Source: Cristatella mucedo (taxonomy: Eukaryota > Bryozoa > Phylactolaemata > Cristatellidae). From it: a stretch of 28,500 nt of DNA. The DNA lies in contig WPIO01000115.1 of the NCBI GenBank assembly GCA_009760855.2, positions 37,501-66,000 of the forward strand, written 5' to 3'. Below the pieces are notes generated by a model, which ran no database searches, was not told the DNA's origin, and saw only the letters and a list, made by a program, of their open reading frames with translations. Made by a program: the position numbers and the translations under genes. Shown here one piece after another: positions 9,341 to 20,447 of this stretch. How positions within the stretch are numbered: the first letter of the stretch is position 1; every line of letters begins with the position of its first letter.

Positions 9341-12300
9341 TGTACCGGAGTTAGTCTTTTAGTTAGACTAAGCACAATATTTGTTTAATTTAGGATTAAA
9401 TAATCACCTTGAGGGTAGAATTTTACGATTAATCGTCAGATCCTATAACTGATGTCTACTTCGGTAATAGAATCATGTAGGGTACAGCAGGATTATTAAA
9501 TTGCTACCAACTTAGGTAACGTAAATTGTAGTATTCGGATAATACCTAACATATACATTGTAATATGAATCGTGGTAGTGCAAGAATAACGATCGTGTTT
9601 AAAAAATAAAATTGGGGCCTATGAAAATCTGTATCTACTGGAAGCAGAGACAATCAGATTGCCCCTCCTCTACTTAATTGCTATTTGAAGTACTGAGTGG
9701 TTGAGGAAAAATCCTTGGAAAGAGATAATTTAATTAGTCTTAATCATTTCTGTATTTGCGGTATCTCGCAACTTTGGCCCTTGTACTTAGCTGCGCGGGT
9801 ATATATTAGATATGTCTTCTTGGTCATAACGTCATTTATCTTCAAATGCTTAAACTAAAAAGTTAGGACTACACTGTCATCACTTCGACGGAAAGTAAAC
9901 AACACGGTTAATGCTAAACACACAGCATTCTGAAACGGAGTGCATTTTTTGGATGTGCTAAATAGGCGCAAAACCCTCACTGAAACTTTCGTTTTAGGAA
10001 GCGACACAATTTTAGTATTACCGGAATGATTTAGGACCATCATGACTACCTGACAAGGATCAGGAAGCTGTTAAAGAATTTTTAGCTGAAAGCTGCCTGC
10101 AGTATGTAAGCCTTCATTTGAGCATGAACGAAAAGAGCAAAATCACAACTGAGTGACAAAATTAAAGCCTAAATTTTCTTATTGTAAAGTTAACCTACAC
10201 CATGGTTAACCACGATAAGTGCACATCAGTCTGTCGGAGCCTAATTTTTTTCTCCTCTTTAATGCAAGGATCGGCAACGTTCCCTGAAACCTGCTACCTG
10301 CCTTTTCAGTCGGCATAGTACAGGTAGCTTCAGGTAATATTATTGTATACATGCTAACTAACTATAATATATAGTTTCGCAAAGAGTAATCCAAGGAAGA
10401 ATGAACGTATGCACAGGCATGTTTGATAATATTAAATAAAGTGCTATGTAAAAATGTAATCATATTTTGCAGTAAATAAAAGGACGTGAGTATTTTAAAG
10501 TTGCAATCAGTTTGACATCAGAACATTCAATCTGTCTTTCGTTTGCTAGTGGTGCTATTTATAAAAAACTGTATACTCTGCCAAGCAATTTGCTCATGGT
10601 GGTTTTTCGGCTATTTTCTAAAGTTGTTTACGTAAATCGAAAGTGATATAGCTGTGCTCGTCCACTGTCAGGTTGTGTACATTCATTTATCGTATGTTTC
10701 TTCAATTTTTAATACCCCAGTTATCACATCTGAAAAGAGTTAAACGTTATCACTTTGCGTATTTGTAAGGTTAAATAGAAGCAAGGCATTCCTTATATTA
10801 TTTACTACTAATAGCAGTAAAGCTTAATGCTCTGAATGAGGTTTGACGAAACAAGCTACACGGCAAGGCAAGCAAGCGGTCTCTGCTATTCAATGCCTGG
10901 CCGGTCTTGAAACATGAATAAGTTTGAATTTAAGTTAGAATTACAGCCACAAATGCAAAGTAGTTATACCTGAATTACACGGCGAACCTTGAGTTTTCTT
11001 AGTCATATTAAGAATGACAGTAGTCAACTTTTTCAAACGATGCAGTAATATTGGCGGAAATTGTGCTGAGATGTCATGGCTGCAAGTACAGACTAGAAAA
11101 ATCAAGATAAGTATAGTAAGACGATTAAAAGCCGAATAATCTGGTTGGAAAAAAAAATTCCAGGTTCAGGAGAGGTGCACCTTCTAATCACTATTGTCTG
11201 AAAACTGACCTAACCGTTTGCAATTACGTCTAGTGAATGCTTCAGCAGCGAGATCTCAGGAGGAAACTTTGGCTGCTCAGACAACTTTCAAAAAGTCAAA
11301 CAGCAAATTGCAGTTACCTAACTTTTAAAAAATAGGTTCAATGTATTTATTAGTAAGACTTTTACCAAATCGATATAAGCTAAATCCGAAAAACTGCAGA
11401 CTTGTGTAAATGGAGCTAAGAGTAGCTATAGCTTGAATACTAATACAATTTCACCCTATTTTAATGTTCTACTGGTAAATCTATCCACAAATGATCTGGC
11501 TTTAATGCTTTTACGATCATTGCTCCGTACCCTTTATACTGTCCCTACAACATTGGGCATCTAGCTATGAAGGAAGTCAGGTAAACGTGAGTTGTGTGTT
11601 TGTGGATATTGATGTAGCAGAATATCTGCTTATAGGATATACTTGCAGGCAACCGCAGGATTATTAAAACTCGTTATTAATTAATTAATGCACTGTATTT
11701 ATTTCACATTATTAAAAAATAACTTAGTTTTAACGTTGCCGGAGCTCCTTCAAAGTTCTTTGTCTTCCGAGAGTGGTGATTTATACATGTCCTGATTATT
11801 CTTCTCTGCCTGGTTTCACTCAAGTTTTAGCTATCATGCGATTGCAAATGCCGGATTTTGTATACTGAGTAAATATCTCAGACCTATGAAAATGTAATGC
11901 GGTTGGTAATATATTCTTCATTATAACTTTTTTGGTCAGACAGTACTTCAGTGGCTGATGCTAGCCAGCACCAGGTTAACCTACCCCATTTTGGCTTCTA
12001 AAAAGGTTTAAAAAATCTCCTGCAAACATTAATAATGTCGTATATAGACTTTATCTCTTCAAAATTCGTCACCTTAGCAGAGGAACGACAAGAAAATTAA
12101 GCTTGCAATGGTATCTTATTGATATTAGCCAATAGCAGTTTTTCCTTGGTAATAGCTACAAGCAGCTTTTAGCCTGCCCAACTGGAAATGTCTCGCTGTG
12201 AGCTTAAACAGAGCTTAATACTGTTAAAGCAGTTTAATAAAGTCAACTAGATGATTTGAGGCACAGGAACACATCTAGTGTCTGCAGAGCACACCGTGCG

Positions 12301-12566
12301 TTGCTAAGCCTGTTAAGTAATTTGGAGAAGTAGGCAGAAATCTAAAGCAGAGTCCTAAAGTAAGTAGCAAGCCCTTACACTGGATTTTTTTTGGGACGTA
12401 AAGCCTGTACACTCCTTTGAGAAATAGCCTTATATTGAAACTTAGGTAGGTAATGTGGTCGAGTATGCATGCACAGCAATGCCTTTTACGGGATGCATCT
12501 TTTTCCAGAGATGTAAGAAGCTTCCAACTACTTATCTAAAGCAGTGTTCACAGGATGATTGAAATT
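9341..12566. other. long non-genic stretch, nothing firm recognised
   Basis: Over more than 3 kb I see no RT, endonuclease or transposase motif, no simple repeat of note and no long open frame. The one structure I noticed is an imperfect inverted repeat at 10284-10334, with CCTGAA(ACCT)GCTACCTG against CAGGTAGCTTCAGG. It is probably intergenic or intronic DNA with elements too old to read. Confidence 0.4.
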
Positions 12567-12637
12567 ATTAATAATAATAATAATGCGCTTGATAAACCAC
12601 CCTCAGAGAAATCAATTTCTTTCTATGTGCTTTACAT
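12567..12637 (-). mobile_element. solo family A 3' tail
   Basis: AATAATAATAATAA at about 12567-12582 is followed by GATAAACCACC, CAGAGAAATCAATTTCTTTC and GTGCTTTACATTTG, which is the terminal stem-loop of family A on the minus strand. Nothing of the A 3'UTR precedes it, so it is another tail-only insertion. One base in the outer arm (AAACCAC for AAAGCAC) breaks a pair. Confidence 0.75.
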
Positions 12638-12660
12638 TTGTAAATTTCACATTTACAAAT
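12636..12660. repeat. perfect 10-base inverted repeat at the edge of the tail
   Basis: ATTTGTAAAT (12636-12645) and ATTTACAAAT (12651-12660) are perfect reverse complements around a 5-base loop, TTCAC. The first arm overlaps the last bases of the solo A tail. Confidence 0.7.
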
Positions 12661-13454
12661 CCACAATTAACTTGTATTAGTTATTCAAGAGAACCCGCTA
12701 GACCGACCGAAACTCTTGAATTTCTGGCCTGACAGTAGGCAGACTAAACTATGATGATGAAGTGATGGTTTACAGATAAGCCTTTGTTAAAGGCGATTTA
12801 ATACATGGGTGTCTGTCTGTAACTCCTGAAAGCCAAAATAACAATTATTATGCTTCCCAAAAATGTTTTCTACAGTAGCCTCAATTTTTAGGCTTCTTTC
12901 TAAATGCTAAGGAGACCTAAAGACGTCATCCAGAGTACCAAAGAGTGAAAAGGCTCACTAAGCAATGACGACATATGAAGAAGAGAGAATCCAGGGACAA
13001 GCATGTGATATTTGATTTCTGGATACATTATTCTAGAGAAGATGGCACAGGTTCACACAACTAGAACCAGTGGTGTCGTAAATCGAGGTCAATACATAAT
13101 ATGTTATTAGCTGGTCTATTTTTCCTAGACTTTTAACGGAAAAAGAGATTGACACTGGTGAAGAGGTGTAGCTAGTATAGGATGAGTAAATCATTTGCTG
13201 AGCTGGTGAAAAACAGTAATCATATATCTTTCTCAACTTTGATATATCATCTTCCAATTAATCCAAAATCACATGTGAATCGCGAAACTTAAGATCCTTG
13301 ATATCGGTCCTGTCCGCGAAAGAATATCTAATTAAAATCTGCTCCTCAATCCTCCTTCCAACTTGTATTTACAGGTAGATTTGCTACAACTAGAGGCTCG
13401 CTCACATGCTTGACGAGTTCACACCTCTGACTAAGCACATTATATAATTAGATA
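12661..13454. other. non-genic DNA, nothing recognised
   Basis: No homology is seen. The 74-codon open frame at 13033-13257 (-) has no motif that I recognise and no flanking gene context. Confidence 0.4.
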
Positions 13455-13515
13455 CATATAAATCACTTGCTTAAAAACCCAAAAGAACTTAATCTATTTT
13501 CAAGCCCTTCACAAA
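13455..13515 (-). mobile_element. decayed solo family A 3' tail
   Basis: On the + strand, CACTTGCTTAAAAACCC, AGAACTTAATCTATTTTC and AAGCCCTTCACAAAT follow the order and spacing of the A tail (CACTTGATAAAGCACCC, AGAACTTAATCTCTTTC, GCGCTTTACATTT). The ATT repeat is gone, and the outer stem is broken by substitutions. It is probably older than the other solo tails. Confidence 0.6.
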
Positions 13516-14904
13516 TCCCTCTGGGCTTGAGCCCATAGTCTCAGCCAGACCTTGGTCAGAGCGAGTAATTAAACTGCTGGACTAAGCCTGATCTTGTGCC
13601 CTCGCCTGACGGACGTTGGCAGACTGAATAGATTAAACTGGCTAGGTGTACAATGCTCGAGCTTGGGAAAGCTACACAAGATCAGGACTCAATGTCCATC
13701 GGTAACCACCTTACCTAGTGTGCCATTATGGTTCATTGGGAAGATTAGCAACGAAGTTGCTTAGGAGATAGAGTGGTCGGATTTAGTTCTGAGATGCTGA
13801 TGGCACAATTTATAACCTCATGGAGAAGCAGATATGATAGCCAGGCTGGAGCCGCATAATTAAAGGACCCATAACTTCTAAGCAATGCTTCCAAGGAGAA
13901 CACCATTGATTAACCCTTGTAATATCAAATAGTGCTGGGGACTTCTGGACGTCATGCTTCCACCTAAGTTAGCCTATAAATCTAAGCAATTTCTGCCTTT
14001 TTTGATATTTTCTGACCTCCTCATCTAGTAACTAGTAGCCTTTCAGTAAAGATAAAATAAGAATGAGATACCGGTAATTGTAGGCAAGTATAAACTTCAC
14101 CAGCCAATTTGAAAGATGGCTCACTAGATGAATATTGTAATTAAATCAGTTGAAACGGTGTCATTTCGGTTATAATCTGCATTTAGATTGTGGACACTTG
14201 AACTTGATAGTCTCACTGTAAGTAAATCCGGTCACAGTAGTAGAAGCAGAATTTTGTCAACATCATATTGTGCTTCATTTTACTAAAAGTCACAGCCGTC
14301 CACGGTGTAATACTATTTGCAGAGATGGCAGCTATGCATGAATATTGCCTAACTAACCTAGTCGTCAGCAAACCCCAACTTCAGGAACCCTCATGCGATC
14401 AAAAACAGGCGACTTTTCAAGCAGTCTGTTCAACCGATTGCTAGCAACCTTTTCTCATGGCTGGCTTCGTCATTTACACATAGCTTTCAGAATCACTTTA
14501 ATATGGTATAGAAATGAATAAGGGGTCATATTATTAACGGCGTAATTTTGTTTACATTAAATCTAAAGAATAATATAGGATGGCTATTTGTTTATCAGGC
14601 TTTATTAGGTTACGTGAGCCAGCTCTTGGATATTACCAACAGTGAAGCATAAACTAAAGCTGTTCTGAATTAGGGGATTGACAGCCGTTTTTTTAATTTT
14701 GCCAAAAGCGAAGCACCGTTTGGAAATACGGCAATAAAGTGGGAAACCAAAATATCCCAATCTTAGAAGACTACTATGAACTTTTTTACTACCATTTAAC
14801 AATGCCTATAAGCAGCATTAAATGTCCTAAACATATAGACCCACTTTCAACAAAAATACGAGACTTAATGTTAAAAATGATAAAGTGGTAATTCTGACAC
14901 CCTC
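13516..14904. other. non-genic DNA with one notable inverted repeat
   Basis: CCTGATCTTGTG (13587-13598) and CACAAGATCAGG (13675-13686) are perfect 12-base reverse complements separated by 76 bases. I could not tie this to a known element. The rest shows no recognisable coding or repeat content. Confidence 0.45.
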
Positions 14905-14937
14905 GTGGCCTAAAAAGTCAGTTTAGCTATAACTAGG

Positions 14938-15430
14938 TTGGTGGCGTGTTTCAATCGTCATTCATTAATTGTTTGGCTGTAAGATGTGCAGTTTTGACCA
15001 GGGCCATCGTTTGAAATAGTTGCAATGAGGTCCCTATCGAAGACAGCCCTTTTCATTGTTGTGATATATCGACCTCTGGCAGGCTGTCAAATCTTGTTTA
15101 TGCAGGATTATTCACAATACCTTGCTAAAATAGTAGTGTGCGAGAGGCCATTACTGTTTGCTGGAGACTTCAATACTCATGTTGAAAACCCTATCTGATG
15201 CATTGTCCCCTCATTTCTTGACTGTCTAGAGAATTTTGATTCGGTCCCACGGGTAAATTCTGCAGCCCACGTCAGTGGCACGATCCTAGATCTCGTGATC
15301 ACTTAGGATGTCTTCCGCACTGACCCAGTGGTGTGCCCTCACACCCTCTCGGCTCATTGCTTGGTCGATTTATTAGTCCTGCTTCCTGTTATGTACCGGG
15401 TAAAAAGCAATTACATAGACATATTTTTAA
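14938..15430 (+). pseudogene. APE-type endonuclease of family B copy B1
   Basis: In one frame from about 15010 the sequence reads FEIVAMRSLSKTALFIVVIY then RPL, LLFAGDFNTHVENP (GDFN at 15163-15174), SGTILDLVIT (15274-15303) and an SAHCLV stretch matching the family's SDH motif with the Asp lost. In LINEs this domain nicks one target strand to prime reverse transcription. A TGA at 15196-15198 and a TAG at 15304-15306 interrupt the frame. The first part (GGVFQSSFINCL from about 14941) fits the GGGVA-I strand of the fold. It belongs to the same original ORF2 as the RT below. Confidence 0.78.
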
Positions 15431-17590
15431 ACTCTGTAATACTGGTCGTCTGGACCAGCAGCCAGACTCTACTGACAGCCTCGATACACTCACTGATGCA
15501 GGGAAGATGACAATCAGGTGCATTCTCGACTAGAATGATACCATTCATTCCACCCATGTGTGGAGTCATGCAGGTTCTCTTTCAATCTACAAAAAACTTC
15601 AAGAGTTTCCCTGTATTAAGAACGGGCTTTAAAGTTGCTTTAAAAATCCGGAGTTTGCTGCAGATCTGGTAAATTTCAAAGACTTCCTTCGAGTTAAAAC
15701 CCAGAAGCTTAAAACGTGGTTGCTTCTTTTTCACTCGAAAACTAAATTTCCGCTGGTCAGACCCGAACGGATTTATAGGACGAAAAAGAATATACTAACC
15801 AATGCTGAGGGATCTGACTACCCAGACATGGTTTGCTCAGCTGAAAAATCTTTATTGTTTTCCACTGCAAACACCGTGCACATTCGCACCTGCATAAAGA
15901 CCCCTCAGAGTGAAAGAATGGCATAATCACAACATGTGACCTAGCTTAAAAGTGCTTTTCTGAGGTTACTGCAAGCTACTTGGACACTTTATTGGGGTCT
16001 AGAAAAAAAAGAGCTCGTCCCGAAGATCCTATATTGCCATCTTTGCTGTCTTCACTCGCAGACTACCTTGGCCCCACCATAACCAAGATTTGTAATGCTT
16101 CCTTGAAAAAGAGTCATACCTAAGATCTTTAAATCGGCAATCATTAAACCAATGCTTACAAACCTTGGCTTTGGTAATAATAATAATAGTAATAATACAT
16201 TTGATAGAGAGCCCTCAGCGAGCTCAATCTCGTTCAAGGGCTTTACGTTTGCTGCTGAGGTTCTTGCGAACAGTGGCCCAGTTTTCCTCTCTCCTTATTT
16301 GTCAAAGATTCGTGAAAAAGCCGTCGCCAAGCTGCTGCTTGAACGTACTGATAACAATAAAATGTGAAACGTTTCAATCTGCGTTTAGGGGGCCGTGCTC
16401 GACTGACATTTCTCTCCTCCTGTGTTCATGATAAAATTCTGTTGGGCGATGGTGATGGGAATATCAGTGCCCTAGCTCTACTAGATCTATCAAGAGTCCT
16501 CGCCACTTTGTCAAACACGATGTCTAACTTGAACGATGCAAAACACAGATCGGTCTAAATGACGAGGAACTGGCTTGGTTTTAGTCGTACTTGTTTGATT
16601 CCGTTCAATCGGTGTCATATGGGGGTCGGGTCCCACCACGAGACCAGTAACTTGTGGACTCCCTCGAGGGTACGTCCTCAGTTCCTTGCTGCTCTCCTGG
16701 ATATACTCAACCTATAGAAAGAGTGATTCAGACGCATTGAAGAGGACAGCACAATAATGCTGACGATACTCAGCTGTATTTGTAATTCAACTGGTCGGAA
16801 TCGGCTGCCTCCACTGATAGCTTAAAGGTTTGCCTCGCCCTCTTTTAATAATGGATGTCGACAAATTTCTATACAATAAACGATGAAAAAACTGAACTGT
16901 TGCTCATAGGACATCCTAGGCGAGCGGGTAGATTCAAAGGTTTTACTATTCTAATAGATTAAGCAGTTGTGCTACAGGCAACAAGTGCTCGAAATTTGGG
17001 TGTTGCTTTTGACAGCAGCTTAAATTATAAAAAGCTAAATTCCGGACAACTTCTACAGCTAGCTATCTCGGCCGATAACGATCTGAGATTAGGAGCTGTA
17101 TTCCACAGTCTTTTGCAAACCATTCAACTCGCTCTATTGTGTATCGGCTTGATCATTGTGATTCCATTTTGGCTTGGCTACAAAAAGCATCTGGGCCATG
17201 GCAAAATACTACGAATATGGCTGCAAGGCTCCTTTTCAAGTTCCAGAGTTTTGCTCACATGTATCGGTTACTAAAGCAGCTCGGATTGCTGCCGGTTCAT
17301 TAATGGATCCAATTAAAAAGTTCGTAAGCTCACCCACACGGCCCGAAACGGATATGCTCCTCGACACCTAGTTGAAAAGCTGCACTAGTTTCAGCCCCAT
17401 CGTGCCTTCAGGTCCCGTTTTGACAAAAAATTGGCTGTTACATTCCTCAGCTCAAAGACAGCATGCGGCAGAGGCGTTCGATTTGAAAGTCCTACTCTGT
17501 GGAAATCGCTTTGAGTATTCTTATGCAACGACAACTACTATCGCTCTGCCGACTGTGGCTCACCGTTTTCAGTGGTCCTGAGCTGTTACT
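15431..17590 (+). pseudogene. reverse transcriptase and C-terminal region of family B copy B1
   Basis: Motifs appear in order but in different frames. Fingers are seen as GPVFLSPYLSKIREKAVAK and LLLERTDNNKM (about 16275-16365), then ETFQSAFRGPCSTD (16373 on). Palm motif A is ALLDLSRVL (16475 on), where the catalytic Asp is kept but the AFD part has become VLA. GLNDEELAWF follows near 16550. Box C is NADDTQLYL (16756-16782), normally YADD. After it come ELLLIGHPRRAG, SARNLGVAFDSSLN, PEFCSHVS and TLWKSL. Numerous frameshifts and stops make it inactive. In an intact element this protein would copy its own RNA at the nicked target. Confidence 0.82.
16174..16253 (-). mobile_element. solo family A tail nested in the RT of B1
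   Basis: The + strand reads AATAATAATAATAGTAATAA, then GATAGAGAGCCCTCAGCGAG and AAGGGCTTTACGTTTGCTGC, the minus-strand family A stem-loop and tail. AGCCCT (16210-16215) and AGGGCT (16237-16242) still pair, although both differ from the A8 arms. The segment splits the B RT between the KPMLTN and ANSGPV codons, where about a dozen family residues should lie. I could not fix the exact ends or a target duplication. Confidence 0.8.
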
Positions 17591-17671
17591 TCCTTTCTAT
17601 TCGATATCTAAATTTCTCTCCTGAGTCTGCTATGCTTATCACTTTCTCTTTTTTGTGCGAGATGAAGTCTG

Positions 17672-17805
17672 CCGGCAACCGAATGCATACCGATAGCCGC
17701 TTGAGCTATGATTGCAGTATACAAGTCTCTCCTGCTTTATACCCACTCAGTCATGGCAGTGTCGTGGAGTTACAGATGGAGGTGCACTACATTATCTGGA
17801 GGAAT
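17672..17805 (+). repeat. Family B 3' tail of B1
   Basis: The sequence begins CGGCAACCGAATGCATACCG, continues through AGCCGCTTGAGCTATG and ends near GTTACAGATGGAGGTGCAC. The same order occurs at 3648-3772 and, more decayed, at 9207-9330, which defines it as the family B 3' end. Confidence 0.8.
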
Positions 17806-18111
17806 TAGAAAAATTATATTGCCCCTGAGGCACGTTTCTTTAGCATTAATGCACTTCATTTCATTGACAGACTGAGGTTAACTGCAGAGACAATCATTAT
17901 GACCAATAATGCCGTCATCTCGTCCCTTAATTATTCTGAGCACAGAACTATTGGCAAAAATAATCAAATATCTGTAATAACAAGCGAGGATATAGAGCAT
18001 CAATGATAAATACTTTACTAAACATAGTAGGTCATTCATTGTTTCGAGCTACCACAAAACATTTTCAATTAATCTGATTAAAATCGATAATGTGGTTTAT
18101 GCATTGGAATA
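17806..18111. other. non-genic DNA, nothing recognised
   Basis: No element or gene homology is visible between the end of B1 and the (TA)n tract. Confidence 0.4.

Positions 18112-18156
<45 letters not shown>
18112..18156. repeat. (TA)n microsatellite
   Basis: This is an uninterrupted TA dinucleotide run of about 38 bases with slightly imperfect edges. Confidence 0.95.
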
Positions 18157-18158
<2 letters not shown>

Positions 18159-18251
18159 TAACATTGGTATAGCATATACACTTACCTATGCGTGTATGCT
18201 TAAATAAGCATACTCATCTTATAGAAAACGTACTTCCAGTATATGTACACA

Positions 18252-18254
18252 CGT

Positions 18255-18305
<51 letters not shown>

Positions 18306-18310
18306 TATAT
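18252..18310. repeat. (CA)n microsatellite
   Basis: A CA run of about 43 bases ends in ATGTATATAT. A short frame with a His/Thr run over it is an artefact of the repeat. Confidence 0.95.
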
Positions 18311-19117
18311 TTACGTGCCCCAATCACAGCTCAGTAATCAGCTAAATAACTCAGCTTCAACCGGTCCTAGACCGCTTACTACTGTACTAAGAGGAGTGTA
18401 CTTAATCTTTTACTCTGCCAAGCTTGTATGCTAACTATAGGTTTATTATTAACTTCAGGCAATATATCTATACTATTTAGGTGTGGGGAAGTAGGCAACA
18501 TACACATTTTGGAGAAACATAAAGCAGCCTGAAAATGTGCTTCATGCATTCATGATGTGCCCTAAGTAATAGCTGTCTTCAAAGTCTCTCAATTCCAATT
18601 CAATAAAAGTGATAATCTTATATCTATGCACTGGCTTAAAATTTACTACTAACTTGTAACTTTCATTTGGCTCCAATAGTGGTCCCGACCTATTTTACAA
18701 TATTATGCCAGTAACTTTCCACTCACTTGGCTTACTACAACTGAGATGCCATTTCAGCTGTCCGACTTCCTAACTTTTACGTTTAGTTAGGATTTCAAGT
18801 GCTTGTTTGCAACCTAATTCGAATGTGAAATGTTAATATTTAGCATATGAAACCTATAGGCCATCGATTGCTTTATCAGAAGTGGTAACTCGTCATAGAC
18901 ACTTTGAGGATACTCTGTCAAATGAATATGCTAACAATATAAAAAATTGATACTGACAAACTCCACATTGAAAGACAGTGTTGTCAACCATAATAATTAC
19001 CACCTGCAATCTCATTTCAAATCGATGTGCAGTCAGGACTAAAGACCGTTCTTTCCTGTGTGGGAACTGCACAACTAAAGGGTGATTGATAGAGGAAGTG
19101 AATGCCATTTTTCCACA
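18311..19117. other. non-genic DNA, nothing recognised
   Basis: No motif was recognised. The open frame at 18893-19156 (-) has no domain that I can name, and its 5' end overlaps copy A4 in antisense. Confidence 0.4.
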
Positions 19118-19121
19118 CTGG

Positions 19122-20203
19122 CTTTTATTTCTATCTTGCCTAGGCATAACTGGCACTGCTCTGCAATGGTTCAGGTCCTATCTCAGTGGAAGACTCCGGA
19201 GTATTGACGTGAATGGACAGAGGTCATCCGAGGTGCCACTGAAATATGTGGTACCTCAGGGCTCCATGCTAGGTCCGGTTCTTTTCACGGTTTATACTCT
19301 CCCTCTTGCTGATGCGATTACCAAGCACGATCTAGGCTTTCACTTCCATGCGGATGACAATACCTTTGCTTTGATCCCTCTCAGCCTCCGCACACCTCAA
19401 ATTCTCTTAACTCACTTGCTACATGTATTAATGACCTCTGGGCATGGATTGCAGCAAACGTACTAAAACTAAACGATGATAAAACTAACTTACTAGTTAT
19501 ATGTAAACCCAGTGCCATTCAAAAACTGGAATGGCTGAATCTCAAAATTGGCTCTGCCAGCATATCTACTGTTAAATCAGCTCAAAATGTAAATGTCATG
19601 TTCCAACGTAACCTCTTGTTAGACAACCACATCAGCTCTACATTCAAATTTACCTACTTTCAGATACATTACATTGCTAAAATTCGGGCTTATTTAGATA
19701 AGGATACCACGTTAAAGTTGTTCGATGCATTCGTGACATCCCGTCTTGACTTTCGCAACTCACTGCTTGCTGGCCAACCGGCATGTGCAATCAGGCGATT
19801 ACAGTTGGTGCGAAACTCTGCAGTTAGGCTTGTCTGTAGTGAGCTTCCCAGTTGCCACATCATACCACATTCCGCCAACCTGCACTGGCTACCTGTCGAG
19901 AAAAGGATTGGCTCCAAGGTTTTGTCGCTCACTTTTAGGTCACTTCATTCTTCTTCTTCAGTCTGTCTCTCAGATCTACTCCCCCACCAGGCAAAGCACC
20001 GTACGACTTCCTTTTAGGAATCCGACAGTCTACCAACAACTCTTACAAACCTCAAATCGTTTGGAGACTTTGCATTTAGTTCGTATGCTCCCAAAGCTTG
20101 GAACTCAGTCACGACTTGCGTCACAACGTCCCCGGAATTGACAACATTGACGACGAACTTAAAAAAACACCTTTTTAGGACAGCATTAAGTTGGTTTCTA
20201 TGA
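19122..20203 (+). pseudogene. RT palm and C-terminal region of family A copy A4
   Basis: The first frame shows LGITGTALQWFRSYLSGRL, RSSEVPLKYV, VPQGSMLGPVLF (RT motif B) and GFHFHADDNTFAL, with the catalytic H-A-D-D box at 19347-19358. Here F/Y-A-D-D is represented with His in the first place, and both Asp residues are kept. After frameshifts near 19365-19470 come LLDNHISSTFK, DAFVTSRLDFRNSL, LQLVRNSAVRLV and LHWLPVEKRIG in a frame open at 19598-20017. A further shift precedes the end (FRTALSWFL, stop at 20201-20203). No endonuclease is attached. The palm is intact, but the protein as a whole is broken. Confidence 0.85.
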
Positions 20204-20361
20204 TCAGTCCTTTATGTGCTTATGCGTGCAGACTTGTGCATGCTGCAACTAACCACATTTTCATGCCGACCTTGTTCATGTCACCCCTAACCATGTTATT
20301 CATGTTGTGTGTTTATCAAGCATGATATAACTCACCATTCAATTGCATTTGCCTTTGCAGA

Positions 20362-20447
20362 GAATGTCAAGCACCTAGACAGATATTGAGTTCTCAGATG
20401 GTGCTTTATCAGTGCATTCTTCTTCTTCTTATTATTATTATTATGAT
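20362..20447 (+). repeat. Family A 3'-terminal stem-loop and tail of A4
   Basis: AAGCACC (20369-20375) and GGTGCTT (20400-20406) pair perfectly. Compared with A8 (AAGCGCC and GGCGCTT) the third pair has changed from G-C to A-T on both sides. The inner part GAGTTCTC and the following ATC-AGTGC precede the CTT/ATT microsatellite. Confidence 0.82.

Larger units (their letters stand above)
14905..17805 (+). mobile_element. Family B LINE copy B1 (endonuclease, RT, C-terminus, 3' tail)
   Basis: This is the most complete LINE in the window: about 2.9 kb on the + strand, holding a decayed APE-type endonuclease, RT and C-terminal region followed by the family B 3' tail (GGCAACCGAATGCATACC at about 17675 to about 17800). 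ORF1 and the endonuclease N-terminus are absent or unreadable, so it is 5'-truncated. Stops and frameshifts occur throughout. A family A tail (16174-16253) is inserted in the RT fingers region. The 3' tail matches those at 3648 and 9212. No ATT tail or terminal family A stem-loop belongs to this family. Confidence 0.85.
19118..20447 (+). mobile_element. Family A LINE copy A4 (RT palm to 3' tail)
   Basis: This copy is 5'-truncated within the RT just after motif A. It starts at codons equivalent to SRLGITGTALQWF near 19122 and runs through the catalytic box, the C-terminal region, the 3'UTR (CATGTCACCCCTAACCATG) and the terminal stem-loop to TTCTTCTTCTTATTATTATT at about 20418-20443. It holds the longest uninterrupted RT palm of family A in the window. 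Frameshifts occur after the palm and again in the C-terminal region. The tail mixes CTT and ATT triplets. Confidence 0.88.

Noticed and set aside
13033-13257. 74-codon open frame on the minus strand
   Set aside because: No motif or homology is recognised, and length alone is not evidence.
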